Assembly (NCBI GenBank): GCA_945952585.1
Contig: CAMFII010000002.1
Coordinates: 620,001 to 684,000, forward strand
Direction: 5' to 3'
From: an uncultured Rhodobacter sp.
GTDB taxonomy: Bacteria > Pseudomonadota > Alphaproteobacteria > Rhodobacterales > Rhodobacteraceae
DNA length: 64,000 bases
Part shown: one piece after another, positions 17,700-26,178 of the stretch
Numbering within the stretch: the stretch's first letter is position 1
Layout: each line of letters begins with the position of its first letter
The notes under the pieces: model-generated
Database searches by the model: none
The model's input: only the letters and a program-made list of their open reading frames with translations
Told to the model about the DNA's origin: nothing
Translations under genes and position numbers: made by a program

Positions 17700-18844
17700 C
17701 CCCGTTCGCGATCCTGTCACCGCCCCGGATCCTGTTCGGTCGGGGCGAAGCCGCGAATGCGCCCGGTCTGGTCCGGGCCTTTGGTTCGCGCGGACTTGTG
17801 GTGCATGGCGCCTCGCCGGAACGGGCGGTCTGGCTGGTCGAGGCGCTGCGCGATCGTGGGGCCGAAGTGATCACCCTTGTCTGCCGGGCCGAGCCGATCC
17901 TGGCCGAGGTGCTGGCGGCGACCGAGGCGGCGCGGGGCTTTCGCCCCGACTGGGTCGCGGCCATCGGCGGCGGGGCGGTGCTCGACTTCGGCAAGGCGCT
18001 GGCGGCGCTGGTGCCGTCGGTCACGCCGGCGCTCGACCATCTGGAAGTGGTCGGCAAGGGCCTGCCGCTTGGGACCCCGCCCTTGCCCTTCGTCGCGCTG
18101 CCCACGACCTCGGGCACCGGGTCGGAGGTGACGCGCAACGCGGTCATCGGGCTGCCGGAGCACGGGCGGAAGGTGTCGCTGCGCGATGACCGGATGGTCG
18201 CGCGGCTGGCGATCGTCGACCCGGCGCTGACCGACGATGCGCCGCATCGGGTGACGCTGGCCTCGGGGCTTGATGCGGTGGTGCAGGTGATCGAGCCCTT
18301 TGTCTCGGTCAAGGCCACGCCCTATACCGATGCGCTGACCCTGCCGGCGATAGGGCAGGGGATGGCAGCGCTGGATGTGCTGATGCGGGGCGAGGACAAG
18401 GCCGCGCGCGATGCGCTGGCCTGGGTCAGCCTGTGCGGCGGGCTGGCGTTGAGCAATGCCGGCCTCGGCGCGGTCCATGGCTTTGCCGGGGTGCTGGGCG
18501 GCGTGACGCCTGCCCCTCATGGGCTGATCTGCGGGCGGTTGATCGGGCCGGTCCTGCGGGTGAACCGGGAGCGGGTGGCGGGGCAGGCGGCCGAGCGGAT
18601 GGACACGGTCTTTGCCGCGCTGGCCCGGGTGTTGGGCGGGAAGGCAAAGGATGCGCCCGAAACCCTGTGCGACTGGGTATCGGCGCAGCGCCTTGCCCCC
18701 TTGCGCAGCTTCGGCCTGAGCCCGGATCGGTTCGAGGCGGTGGCGCTGGCCGCACAGTCTTCGTCGTCGATGAAAGGCAATCCGGTCGCGTTGGAGCTGC
18801 CCAACCTCGTGGCCGTCCTGCAGCACGAAGCCCGCCTTGGCTGA
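17696..18844 (+). CDS. Iron-type alcohol dehydrogenase family protein
   Basis: 382 aa. The NAD(P)-binding motif GGGAVLDFGK is at about 91-100 and the family signature PTTSGTGSEVT at about 137. The metal site is D193, H261 and H275, but the residue four after D193, usually histidine, is Q197 (LDAVVQVIEPF). Members with Gln here exist, so metal choice or activity may differ. The start is ATG 17696, overlapping the stop of the preceding gene. No signal peptide is present, so it is cytoplasmic although its two operon partners are exported. The substrate could be an aldehyde or alcohol linked to the haloperoxidase chemistry; this is inference. Confidence 0.85.
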   Translation: MTPFAILSPPRILFGRGEAANAPGLVRAFGSRGLVVHGASPERAVWLVEALRDRGAEVITLVCRAEPILAEVLAATEAARGFRPDWVAAIGGGAVLDFGKALAALVPSVTPALDHLEVVGKGLPLGTPPLPFVALPTTSGTGSEVTRNAVIGLPEHGRKVSLRDDRMVARLAIVDPALTDDAPHRVTLASGLDAVVQVIEPFVSVKATPYTDALTLPAIGQGMAALDVLMRGEDKAARDALAWVSLCGGLALSNAGLGAVHGFAGVLGGVTPAPHGLICGRLIGPVLRVNRERVAGQAAERMDTVFAALARVLGGKAKDAPETLCDWVSAQRLAPLRSFGLSPDRFEAVALAAQSSSSMKGNPVALELPNLVAVLQHEARLG

Positions 18845-18932
18845 GGTTCGGGCGATGGGTCTTGTGTCGGCGGCACGAGGCTGACTAGGGCTGTCGGAAG
18901 GCCTGATCGCAACGGGGCTGGAAGGATCGTTC

Positions 18933-19535
18933 ATGCGCAAGGTCGTGCGGTTTCTGTGGGCAACGCTGGTCGGCGGGGTGCTTTTGCTTCTGCCCGTCGG
19001 CATCGTGGTCGTCGTGGGCGTCCGGTTGTTCGGCTATGCGCGGAAGTTCGGGCAGATGGCCCATGACCTGTTCTTCCCCGGACAGACCGGCAACGTCATC
19101 CCGGCCCTGTTCGCGCTCCTCTTCCTGCTGATCGTCGCGCTTCTGGCCGGGGCCTTCGTGCAGACGATGCTCGGCAAGCGCCTGTTCCGCTGGCTGGAAG
19201 GGACGATCCTGGCGCGCATTCCGCTTTACACCATCTTCGCGCAGATGGCGGCGGACTGGACGGGCGGCCCGATGCAGCTGGTCAGCAGCAGCGGGGCCGA
19301 TATCGAGGTGGCGCTGGTCCGCTTTGACGATTACGAGGCGATCGCCTTCGTCATCGAGCGCGGGCGGCAGGGCAAGGCGGTGATCTATCTGCCCGGCGCG
19401 CCGTCGGCGCTGAGCGGCAGCGTGGCGCTGGTGGACGAAGATCGGCTGACCCATACCGAGATGACACCCGGCGACGTGATGGGCGGCCTGCGGCGCCTTG
19501 GCGCGGGATTGATCGCCGCCCGGCGCCGCCGCTGA
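18933..19535 (+). CDS. DUF502-family membrane protein
   Basis: 200 aa. Two transmembrane segments lie near the N-terminus (about residues 8-32 and 51-75), followed by a soluble domain. The motif sequence GTILARIPLYTIFAQ then IEVALVRFDDYEAIAFVIE and the proline-rich YLPGAPSALSG are characteristic of DUF502. The function of the family is unknown. It stands alone, convergent with the oxidoreductase gene, with one base between the two stops. Confidence 0.85.
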   Translation: MRKVVRFLWATLVGGVLLLLPVGIVVVVGVRLFGYARKFGQMAHDLFFPGQTGNVIPALFALLFLLIVALLAGAFVQTMLGKRLFRWLEGTILARIPLYTIFAQMAADWTGGPMQLVSSSGADIEVALVRFDDYEAIAFVIERGRQGKAVIYLPGAPSALSGSVALVDEDRLTHTEMTPGDVMGGLRRLGAGLIAARRRR

Positions 19536-19536
19536 T

Positions 19537-20595
19537 CTAGACCGGAAGGCTGCACCCGCCCTTGGCAGCCGATTGCTCCGCCCGGTCGAGCAGGCGCTGC
19601 AGCTCGGCGCCGCGGGCAAAATCGGGCTCGGCCTGTCCTTCACCCCGGATCGCCGCGATGAACCGCTCGTAGACGGTCGGCAGAACCGGCGCCTCGACCT
19701 CTGCCCAGGTTGCGGTCGCGATGTCCTCGCCAAGGCAGGCGCGCAGGCGGCTGGCCCAGTTCTCGAACCCGACCTCGAGTCCGCCCTTGTCGCCGTAGAT
19801 GCGCAGGCGCAGGTCGTTCATGTGTCCGGTGGCGAAACGGGTCGCGGCCACGGTGCCGAGCGCGCCATTGGCCAGCCGGACCTGCATCGTCGCGCTGTCA
19901 TTGGCATCAAGGACATAGTCGCCGATCCGCCCGCCCGGCGCCTTGTCGAAGGTCTGGAGAAAACAGGAGATCTCGGCCACCGGCTGACCGGCGATGAAGG
20001 TGGCGAAGTCGAGGATATGGATGCCGACATCGCCGAGCACCCCCTTCGAGCCGTGCCTGGTCGAGAGCCGCCAGAGCCACTGGCTTTCCGTCCGCCAATC
20101 CCCCCAGGCCGGCTGGGTCAGCCAGCTTTGCAGGTAGCTCGCCTCGAAATGGCGGACCGTGCCGATGGCGCCGTCCGCAACCATCCGCGCCGCCTGCTGG
20201 AGCGCCGCGACATTGCGGTAGCTGAGGTTCACCATGTTCACGACGCCTGCCGCCTGCGCGGCCGCGGCCATCGCTTCGGCATCGGCTGCGTTGGTCGCCA
20301 GCGGCTTTTCGCACAGGACATGTTTGCCTGCGGCCAGGAACGGCAAGGTCGTGGGGTAGTGGGCGGCGTCGGGTGTCACGTTGGTCACGGCATCGAACGC
20401 GCCCCAGGCCAGGGCGTCGTCCACCGAGGCAAAACGGTTGGGGATGCCATGGGTGTTGCAGAAGGCGGCAAGCGGCTCGGGGCGGGTATCGACCCCGCCG
20501 ACAAGGCTGACGCCGGGGATGGCGGCGAAGGCTTCGGCATGGTTCTTCGCCATGCCGCCGGTGCCGAGGATCAGGAGGCGGACAGGTTTGCTCAT
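19537..20595 (-). CDS. Gfo/Idh/MocA-family oxidoreductase (ThuB-like)
   Basis: 352 aa. The N-terminal Rossmann fold starts ILGTGGMAKNHAEAF, and the diagnostic CEKPLA motif is at about 95-100 (KHVLCEKPLATNAADAEAM). The C-terminal alpha/beta domain contains GVLGDVGIHILDFA with the catalytic-type histidine. These enzymes oxidise or reduce sugar or cyclitol hydroxyls using NAD(P). It is 4 bp downstream of a ThuA-like gene on the same strand. The same pairing forms thuAB of rhizobia, used for trehalose and related disaccharide catabolism through 3-keto sugars. No sugar transporter is adjacent here, so the substrate is uncertain. Confidence 0.85.
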   Translation of the reverse strand: MSKPVRLLILGTGGMAKNHAEAFAAIPGVSLVGGVDTRPEPLAAFCNTHGIPNRFASVDDALAWGAFDAVTNVTPDAAHYPTTLPFLAAGKHVLCEKPLATNAADAEAMAAAAQAAGVVNMVNLSYRNVAALQQAARMVADGAIGTVRHFEASYLQSWLTQPAWGDWRTESQWLWRLSTRHGSKGVLGDVGIHILDFATFIAGQPVAEISCFLQTFDKAPGGRIGDYVLDANDSATMQVRLANGALGTVAATRFATGHMNDLRLRIYGDKGGLEVGFENWASRLRACLGEDIATATWAEVEAPVLPTVYERFIAAIRGEGQAEPDFARGAELQRLLDRAEQSAAKGGCSLPV

Positions 20596-20599
20596 GGCC

Positions 20600-21385
20600 C
20601 TACCGGAACCCCTGTTCGCCATCGTGGTGCAGGCGGGGGCCGCGTTCCGTGATCTTCTCGGGGGCGGTGTCGACCGGCACGTTCGGCGCATCGTTCGGAT
20701 CGGCGATCCGCGCCGCCGGGTTGTAGGCCCAGTTGACCGCGTTGCGCAGCACCCGCTGGACATTGGCGTCGTGATAGGTCGGATAGGTTTCGTGCCCGGG
20801 GCGGAAGTAGAAGACATTGCCTGCCCCGCGCTTGTAGGTCAGACCCGAGCGGAAAACCTCGCCGCCCTGGAACCAGCTGACGAAGACCGTCTCCATCGGT
20901 TCCGGCACGCCGAAGGGCTCGCCATACATCTCTTCGTTTTCCAGCTCGAAATGGTCGGGAAGACCGGCGGCGATCGGATGGTTGCGGCTGGTCAGCCAGA
21001 GGCGCTCGCGCTCGCCCGCCTCGCGCCAGGTCAGGTTGCAGGGCGAACCCATCAGGCGCTTGAACGGTTTCGAGAAATGGGCGGAGTGCAGGAAGATCGC
21101 GCCCATCCCCGACCAGACCGCATCGCAGACCCGGTCAACGACATGATCCTGCACCTCGCCATGGGCGGCGTGGCCCCACCAGATCAGGACGTCGGTCTGG
21201 GCCAGCTTCTCGGCTGTCAGGCCGTGCTCGGGCTGTTGCAGGGTGACCGTGGTCGCGCGGCAGCCCGGATCGGTATTCAGCGCCGCGGCGATGGTCGCGT
21301 GCATTCCTTCGGGATAGATGCCGGCGACGATCCGGTTCTTCTGTTCGTGTACGTTTTCGCCGAAGACGGTGACACGGATGACCAT
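20600..21385 (-). CDS. thuA: ThuA-like protein (trehalose-utilisation type)
   Basis: 261 aa with the class I glutamine amidotransferase-like fold of Thu[12 protein letters not shown] at the start, [14 protein letters not shown], the core [21 protein letters not shown] and the C-terminal [14 protein letters not shown]. Length and order agree with rhizobial ThuA, which acts with ThuB on 3-keto derivatives of trehalose and related sugars. The gene precedes the ThuB-like oxidoreductase by 4 bp, so the two form an operon. Alternative names for related proteins exist because ThuA folds are widespread in carbohydrate clusters. Confidence 0.8.
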   Translation of the reverse strand: MVIRVTVFGENVHEQKNRIVAGIYPEGMHATIAAALNTDPGCRATTVTLQQPEHGLTAEKLAQTDVLIWWGHAAHGEVQDHVVDRVCDAVWSGMGAIFLHSAHFSKPFKRLMGSPCNLTWREAGERERLWLTSRNHPIAAGLPDHFELENEEMYGEPFGVPEPMETVFVSWFQGGEVFRSGLTYKRGAGNVFYFRPGHETYPTYHDANVQRVLRNAVNWAYNPAARIADPNDAPNVPVDTAPEKITERGPRLHHDGEQGFR

Positions 21386-21576
21386 CCGGAATTCCTCTCA
21401 CTTCTGGGGCCGCAGACTGCGTTTGGGTCGATGTTATCGCAAACGTCCGGGGACGACAGGGGCGGTTTTGAACAACTTCGCTTGCAGAAGCGCGGCGGCA
21501 TCCGATTGTGACACCGCGTCCGGTTGCGCCTGCGGCCGGCGGGCTTATTTTCAGGGCAAGAACCCGAGGTTTCCGC

Positions 21577-22047
21577 ATGACCATTTCCCGTATCGCGATT
21601 TTCACCCTGTCGGCCTTCGCGGCGGCGTGCTGGGCGGGGGCGAGCCTTGCCCAGACCGGCGACGCCTGTGCGCTCCAATATACGCGCGTCTGTCCGGGGG
21701 CATCTGCGGGCGGTCCCGGGCTTCAGGCTTGCCTGGACCAGCAGGGCGCGGCCCTGTCGCCGGCCTGCCGGCAGGCGGCAGGTGTGCCGACAGTGCCGCT
21801 TGATACCCATCCCGCGACGACCCTCAATCCTCCGGCCGCGACGGCAACGGTGCCGGTCGAGCCCTCGGTGAAGCCGCGTTCGGCGGTCGCGCCGACGCAG
21901 TTGGGCTTTCTCTGTGCCGACGACCTCATCAAGCTGTGCCCCAACGTGGTGAACGGCACCGAGACCGGCGCGCTGGCCTGCCTTAGGCGCAATATCGACC
22001 GTGTGTCAGAGCCATGCGCCTTTGGCCTCGGCGGCGGGAGCCCCTGA
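21577..22047 (+). CDS. Exported small protein with two cysteine-rich GLG1-like repeats
   Basis: 156 aa. The start is ATG 21577, giving a signal peptide (ISRIAIFTLSAFAAACWAGA, cleavage at SLAQ). The mature protein has two copies of a four-cysteine module: C-x7-C, then about 12-13 residues, then C-x11-C. The first is CALQYTRVC with CLDQQGAALSPAC; the second is CADDLIKLC with CLRRNIDRVSEPC. A Pro/Thr/Val-rich linker joins them. This spacing resembles the cysteine-rich repeat of Golgi apparatus protein 1 (Cys_rich_FGFR). Two disulfides per module in the periplasm are likely. Function unknown. It is convergent with the lipoprotein hydrolase gene. Confidence 0.75.
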   Translation: MTISRIAIFTLSAFAAACWAGASLAQTGDACALQYTRVCPGASAGGPGLQACLDQQGAALSPACRQAAGVPTVPLDTHPATTLNPPAATATVPVEPSVKPRSAVAPTQLGFLCADDLIKLCPNVVNGTETGALACLRRNIDRVSEPCAFGLGGGSP

Positions 22048-22057
22048 GCCTCAGGGG
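22041..22057. terminator. Short stem-loop between convergent genes
   Basis: CCCCTGA-GCC-TCAGGGG, a 7-bp stem that includes the stop codon of the Cys-rich gene and lies next to the stop of the hydrolase gene. No T-tract follows on the plus strand, so a role as terminator is only suggested by position. Confidence 0.35.
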
Positions 22058-23160
22058 ATACCGGTCAGGGGCGACAGGATCAGCCGGGCGCCGGCCTGTG
22101 CCAGTTCGACCCCCCCTTGCAGGCCATTCGACGCCAGATGATCGAGACCCGCGATGCCGGCTGCGTCCATGCGGTGCAGGTAGTCCAGAAGTGCGGGCGA
22201 CTCCGCTTCGCTGAAATGATCCAGCGCGCCGCCGCCCTTCAGATCGGTCGCGTTGATGACATAGACCCGCTTGAGGTCGCCCAATTCAGCTGTGCTCCGG
22301 ATTGAGCCAAGGCGATCGCGCTGGCCGCGCAACTTGGCCGAAATGGCCAGCGCCTTGTCGCGGTCCGAGATCAGCAGGAAGATCGGCACCCCCCGCCCGG
22401 TGATGAGAGGTGCGGCCTGCTTGAAGACACCCACGTCGATGTCGGCCGAGATCAGAACGACGCCCTTGATGCGCGAAAATACTGAATCGGGCTCGGTCTG
22501 GGCCATGGTTCGCAGGGTATCGACCAGCAGGAACGTCCCCATCGAATGGGCGACGAGATAGATGTTTTCGGCCTTGCTGCGGGTCATCGCCTCGATCGTG
22601 CCCTGCAGCGCGGGGCGCGAGTAAAGCGCGTTGTCGATGTCGGCCAGATAGCCGTCGGCCTTTGCCCGCGACGGCCAGGAGAAATGGACCGGCACGGCCA
22701 CGCTGCCGACATCGTGCACAAGCTGGGCTTCGCGATACAGGCCTTCGGCGAAATCCGTGTTGAACCCGTGAATGAACATCGAGGCAGTGTTCTTCCGCTT
22801 CTGCCGCAGGCCCTCGTTGATCGCCGCGATGAACTCTGCCTCGGACGCGATACGGTGGGAGGAACTGACGATGAACTGCGTCTTGGGGTTGGGATATTTG
22901 GGATTGGGATACTTCAGCGTGCCGACCTTGCGCTGTGGCGGCACGGAAACTTCGAAAAGCGCATAGTTGGTGCCTTTGGCCCGTTCCCAGCCGAAGAACT
23001 GGGTCGGGCCGAGCCAGGCGCGGTCGGTGGCGACGATGATCCGTTCCTGCGTTCCGATTGTCGCCGCGGCGGGATCCGTCACGATCTGGCCGCGCTGGCC
23101 GCAGCCGCCGAGAACTAAGGAGGCGCAAAGGAAAATAGGCAGCAGTCGATCAATCAGCAT
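22051..23160 (-). CDS. Alpha/beta-hydrolase lipoprotein (DUF900 type)
   Basis: 369 aa. The N-terminal lipoprotein signal ends LVLGGC with C20 as the lipidation site. The hydrolase domain carries FIHGFNTDFAEG (oxyanion region), HFSWPSRAKADGYLAD and the nucleophile elbow LVAHSMGTFLL, all features of DUF900. It would act as an esterase, lipase or thioesterase at the membrane face of the periplasm; the substrate is unknown. A small in-frame duplication, KYPNPKYPNPK, lies near residue 84. It is divergent from the cyclic-nucleotide-binding-like gene, with about 260 bp between them. Confidence 0.82.
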   Translation of the reverse strand: MLIDRLLPIFLCASLVLGGCGQRGQIVTDPAAATIGTQERIIVATDRAWLGPTQFFGWERAKGTNYALFEVSVPPQRKVGTLKYPNPKYPNPKTQFIVSSSHRIASEAEFIAAINEGLRQKRKNTASMFIHGFNTDFAEGLYREAQLVHDVGSVAVPVHFSWPSRAKADGYLADIDNALYSRPALQGTIEAMTRSKAENIYLVAHSMGTFLLVDTLRTMAQTEPDSVFSRIKGVVLISADIDVGVFKQAAPLITGRGVPIFLLISDRDKALAISAKLRGQRDRLGSIRSTAELGDLKRVYVINATDLKGGGALDHFSEAESPALLDYLHRMDAAGIAGLDHLASNGLQGGVELAQAGARLILSPLTGIP

Positions 23161-23420
23161 GACGTACTCTGAAGACGAAAATCGGCGGAAGGCTAACGCG
23201 GAATTCTGGTTACTGCACCTACAGACCGGCGCACAGGGTCAAGTAGAGCTGCGGCTGAGGCGATCCGTTTCCAGGAATTCCCGGACCGACGGTGGGATCT
23301 TGCCGAAAAACATGGCGTTGGTGCCATTGCCGCGGGAGAAATGCCGCGTTGCGGCTTTGCAGACTTGTCACAGTCGGCCGCCGATGCGACGCTTCATCAG
23401 CAATCTGTCGGAAAACTGTG

Positions 23421-23906
23421 ATGAAATCCGTTCTCGAAGTCTGTGAAGCGCTGCCGGAAGCGACCTATCAGCCGGGTGAAATCCTGATTCGCGAAGGCAG
23501 CAGCGAGGGGCGGATCTTTGTCCTGCTCGAGGGGACTGTTCTGGTGATGAAGGGCGATGTCCGCGTCACCCGCGTTCGCACCCCCGGGGCGCTGTTCGGC
23601 GAGATGTCGATCCTGCTCGAGATGCCGGCCTCGGCAACGGTTGTCGCCGAAACCGAGGTGAAAGTGCGCAAGGTCGACGATGGCGGGGCTTTCCTTGCCT
23701 CGACACCCGAGGTCGCATTGCATACGGCGCGGATCCTGGCGCAGCGGCTGCACGACACGACAACCTATCTGGCCGATGTGAAGGCCCAGTTCGAGAACAA
23801 GACTGATCATTTCGGCATGGTCGATCGCATCATCGGCTCGCTTCTGAACCAGCAGTCGACCAAGACCACGGCGAAGGCGCCCGAGAAATCCGATCCGCGC
23901 CTTTAG
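23421..23906 (+). CDS. Stand-alone cyclic-nucleotide-binding-fold protein
   Basis: 161 aa. Residues 15-120 form a Crp-type beta-roll: YQPGEILIREGSSEGRIFVLLEG, then GALFGEMSILLEMPASATVVAE. The arginine that binds the cyclic phosphate in CRP (about 10 residues after the conserved Glu of GE) is not present (PASAT). cAMP binding is therefore doubtful. There is no DNA-binding HTH after the roll, only a helical tail. The start is ATG 23421. The stop overlaps the convergent metallophosphoesterase stop by 4 bp. A sensor or scaffold role is possible; an adenylate cyclase is encoded 2.3 kb away. Confidence 0.8.
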   Translation: MKSVLEVCEALPEATYQPGEILIREGSSEGRIFVLLEGTVLVMKGDVRVTRVRTPGALFGEMSILLEMPASATVVAETEVKVRKVDDGGAFLASTPEVALHTARILAQRLHDTTTYLADVKAQFENKTDHFGMVDRIIGSLLNQQSTKTTAKAPEKSDPRL

Positions 23907-24676
23907 CGCATCCAGTCGGGGACCGAGGTGATCGACGGGAAGGGCCGCACCATCGGGGCATCGAGCGGGATGGTCTCGGCCCCATAGATCGAAAACCACC
24001 ACGCCGTTGCGGCGTCGAGATCGAGGATGATATGCGCCGGAACCTCGCCGATCTGCTTGCCGGTGTTGAAGACCCAGGTTTCGCCGATACGGTCCGCCCA
24101 GGACCCGCCGCTGACGAAGGGCGAATTGTGGACATGTCCCGAGACGACCATGTCGGGCTGATAGGTCTCGATCCAGCGTCGCAGTTCGGTGTCGCCGTAA
24201 TGGCGCTTGCCGTCCCAGCTGACCGGGCTTTCCGCCGGCGGGGCATGGTAGACCCAGATCCAGCGGTCTCGCGGCTCGGGGGCCGTGGCGGCCAGCAGCG
24301 CCGCGATTGCGTCCTTCGTGGCCGGACCGTCCCACCAGGGGCAGACCGTGACCAGCGTATCGCCAAGCCGCAGGGTCGTGCTGTCGCCAACCACGCCAAG
24401 GAGGTCGAGGTCGCGCATCCAGTCCGCCACCTGTTCCCCTGCCTGATCGACAAGGTCGAGGTCGTGATTTCCCGAGCAGACGATCGTCCGCGCCGTTTCG
24501 GCAAGCCGTTCGAGATAGGTCTTGACCACGACCATCTGTGCCCGCCGTTCGACGCTGGAGGAGATTTCCAGCAGGTCACCCGCCAGAATGACCAGATCGA
24601 AGCGCGGCGCCATCGCCAGCACCCAGTCGTACTGTTTGAGCGAATAGTGGATGTCGGCAACGATGAGCAGCTTCAT
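23903..24676 (-). CDS. Calcineurin-like metallophosphoesterase
   Basis: 257 aa with all metal-binding motifs of the family: ADIHYS (D8, H10), LAGDLLE, SGNHDLD, VYHAPP and SGHVHNSP. It would hydrolyse phosphomonoesters or phosphodiesters in the cytoplasm. No signal peptide is present. Cyclic nucleotides, UDP-sugars or lipid intermediates are possible substrates and cannot be told apart from sequence. It is convergent with the cyclic-nucleotide-binding-like gene. Upstream is a 308-bp AT-richer region shared with the divergent VPLPA-type gene. Confidence 0.85.
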   Translation of the reverse strand: MKLLIVADIHYSLKQYDWVLAMAPRFDLVILAGDLLEISSSVERRAQMVVVKTYLERLAETARTIVCSGNHDLDLVDQAGEQVADWMRDLDLLGVVGDSTTLRLGDTLVTVCPWWDGPATKDAIAALLAATAPEPRDRWIWVYHAPPAESPVSWDGKRHYGDTELRRWIETYQPDMVVSGHVHNSPFVSGGSWADRIGETWVFNTGKQIGEVPAHIILDLDAATAWWFSIYGAETIPLDAPMVRPFPSITSVPDWMR

Positions 24677-24984
24677 TTCCGCAGCCTAGATTGGACTGAT
24701 CTGCGCTGTCGAGCGAAGACAATCGAATTCCAACCCGTGCAGCCGACGTTGTTTCTGGTGCGAAAAAAATGTGCTTTCCGCTCGGAATTTGGGCTTTGAT
24801 GCCCGCGATGCCAGCCCACAGCAGATGAAGTGCCGCGTTTCGTTTCCCCATTGAAAACAATCAAATTTTTTTGAAAGGAATCATTGTAGGGTGGGATAGC
24901 GAGAACGATATTATGGCAAGAGTTGGGCGAAAGGGCGTCCGGCCGCTGTCCATTTCGTGGGCTTTTGTTGTGGAGCTTGTTTCT
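24677..24984. other. Divergent intergenic region with AT-rich promoter stretch
   Basis: 308 bp without a confident gene. The part from about 24750 to 24900 is unusually AT-rich for this genome (runs of A and T at 24765-24772 and 24864-24880) and probably carries the promoters of both flanking genes. A GGAG at 24972-24975 lies 9 nt before the GTG chosen for the next gene. Translation could instead begin at ATG 24913, adding 24 residues. Confidence 0.4.
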
Positions 24985-25668
24985 GTGTCGGTCGGATCAT
25001 TTGCCAAATTGCTCAGCGCTGCGGCTGTTGCCCTGACGGTGTCGGTCACCGGCGGGTTTGCCGGCACTGTGTCAGGGCTCGACCGAACCGCGTTCGCGAA
25101 CGAGGTCGCGGATGGCGTGATGCAAAAGGAAACCTTCGATTCGCTCGAAGTCGGTCCGATTTCTTCGACGCCGACCCTGTCATTTTCATCGACGGCAGGA
25201 ACAGTGGTTGTCACCCACAAGTTCCGGGCCTCGACCGGAGTTGGCTCGCTTGGGGGTGGTTCGCTTGAATACTTCCTGCCGCATCAGACGCTGACCATTT
25301 CCTTCGCCACCGCGATCACTGCCTTCGGGATCGATATCAACAGCTGGGCGACCGTGGCGAATGCCTTCATCGGCACGACCAATACCGGCGAGTCCGTCGG
25401 CAGCGTGTATTCGCCGTTCCCGGGCAAGAGCACGGGGCAGTTCCTCGGCTTCTCTTCTTCGACGCCGTTCACCTCGATCACTCTTGCTGCGAACGGCAAC
25501 TATACCTTCACCGTGGATACGCTCGACCACGGCAAGAAGGACCCCGATCCCGTGGTTGAGGAGCCGGAGCCCGCACCTGTGCCGCTGCCCGCCTCTGCCG
25601 TGTTGCTGGCCGGTGCTTTGGCCGGGACGGCGTCGCTTCGCCGCCGCGCCGACAGGAAATCGGCATAA
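24985..25668 (+). CDS. Secreted protein with VPLPA-type C-terminal sorting signal
   Basis: 227 aa from GTG 24985, chosen because GGAG lies 9 nt upstream and a signal peptide begins at once (KLLSAAAVALTVSVTGGFAG). The middle is a Ser/Thr/Gly-rich beta domain with no recognised catalytic motif. The C-terminus has an acidic Pro-rich linker (DPDPVVEEPEPAPVPLPAS), a hydrophobic helix (AVLLAGALAGTASL) and a basic tail RRRADRKSA. That is the three-part layout of PEP-CTERM signals in the VPLPA variant common in Rhodobacterales. It is likely cleaved and passed to the outside by an exosortase encoded elsewhere. Function unknown. Confidence 0.8.
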   Translation: MSVGSFAKLLSAAAVALTVSVTGGFAGTVSGLDRTAFANEVADGVMQKETFDSLEVGPISSTPTLSFSSTAGTVVVTHKFRASTGVGSLGGGSLEYFLPHQTLTISFATAITAFGIDINSWATVANAFIGTTNTGESVGSVYSPFPGKSTGQFLGFSSSTPFTSITLAANGNYTFTVDTLDHGKKDPDPVVEEPEPAPVPLPASAVLLAGALAGTASLRRRADRKSA

Positions 25669-25791
25669 GACTGCACAAATAGAAGGCGAGGGGGCGTTTT
25701 TCCTTCGCGTCGGGGAAACTCGGCGCTAGAACTCGTCTCGCGGGAAATCTGATGGACCCGCATATGCCAGAGGCTGAGGCGGACAGGTTAG

Positions 25792-26178
25792 GTGCAACCA
25801 ACTGTTGTGGTGGTTTTGGCGTTGGTTCTGGCGCTTCAGATCAAGCATCTGATCGCCGACTTCTACTTGCAGAACGCCTATATCATCCAGAACCGGCGCT
25901 ATTACGGGCATCCTGCCGGCTTGCTGCATGTGGGCATCCATCTGGCCGGAACGCTGGTGGTCCTGCTGCTGTTCACCACGCCGCTCTGGCTGATCGGCTC
26001 CATCCTCGTCAGTGAGGGGGTGTTTCACTACCATCTCGACTGGGCCAAGGACAATTACGGGGCCAATCGGGGGCTGACCCCGCGCGATGCCGCCTTTTGG
26101 CATGCGATGGGTCTCGACCAGGCGCTGCATCATGCCTCCTACCTGGCGATGGCCTGGGCTTGGGCCGTCTGGGCCTGA
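25792..26178 (+). CDS. DUF3307-family membrane protein
   Basis: 128 aa, start GTG 25792. Two or three hydrophobic segments (residues 4-20, 50-76 and 108-126) surround conserved polar motifs: KHLIADFYLQN, HVGIHLAG, EGVFHYHLDW and the C-terminal LDQALHHASYLA. This His/Asp pattern defines DUF3307, whose function is unknown. It ends one base before the stop of the convergent adenylate cyclase gene. Confidence 0.82.
   Translation: MQPTVVVVLALVLALQIKHLIADFYLQNAYIIQNRRYYGHPAGLLHVGIHLAGTLVVLLLFTTPLWLIGSILVSEGVFHYHLDWAKDNYGANRGLTPRDAAFWHAMGLDQALHHASYLAMAWAWAVWA

Noticed and set aside
19537-20817. 74-residue extension of the ThuB-like oxidoreductase
   Set aside because: The extension overlaps the ThuA-like gene and is low-complexity; the Rossmann fold starts right after ATG 20595.
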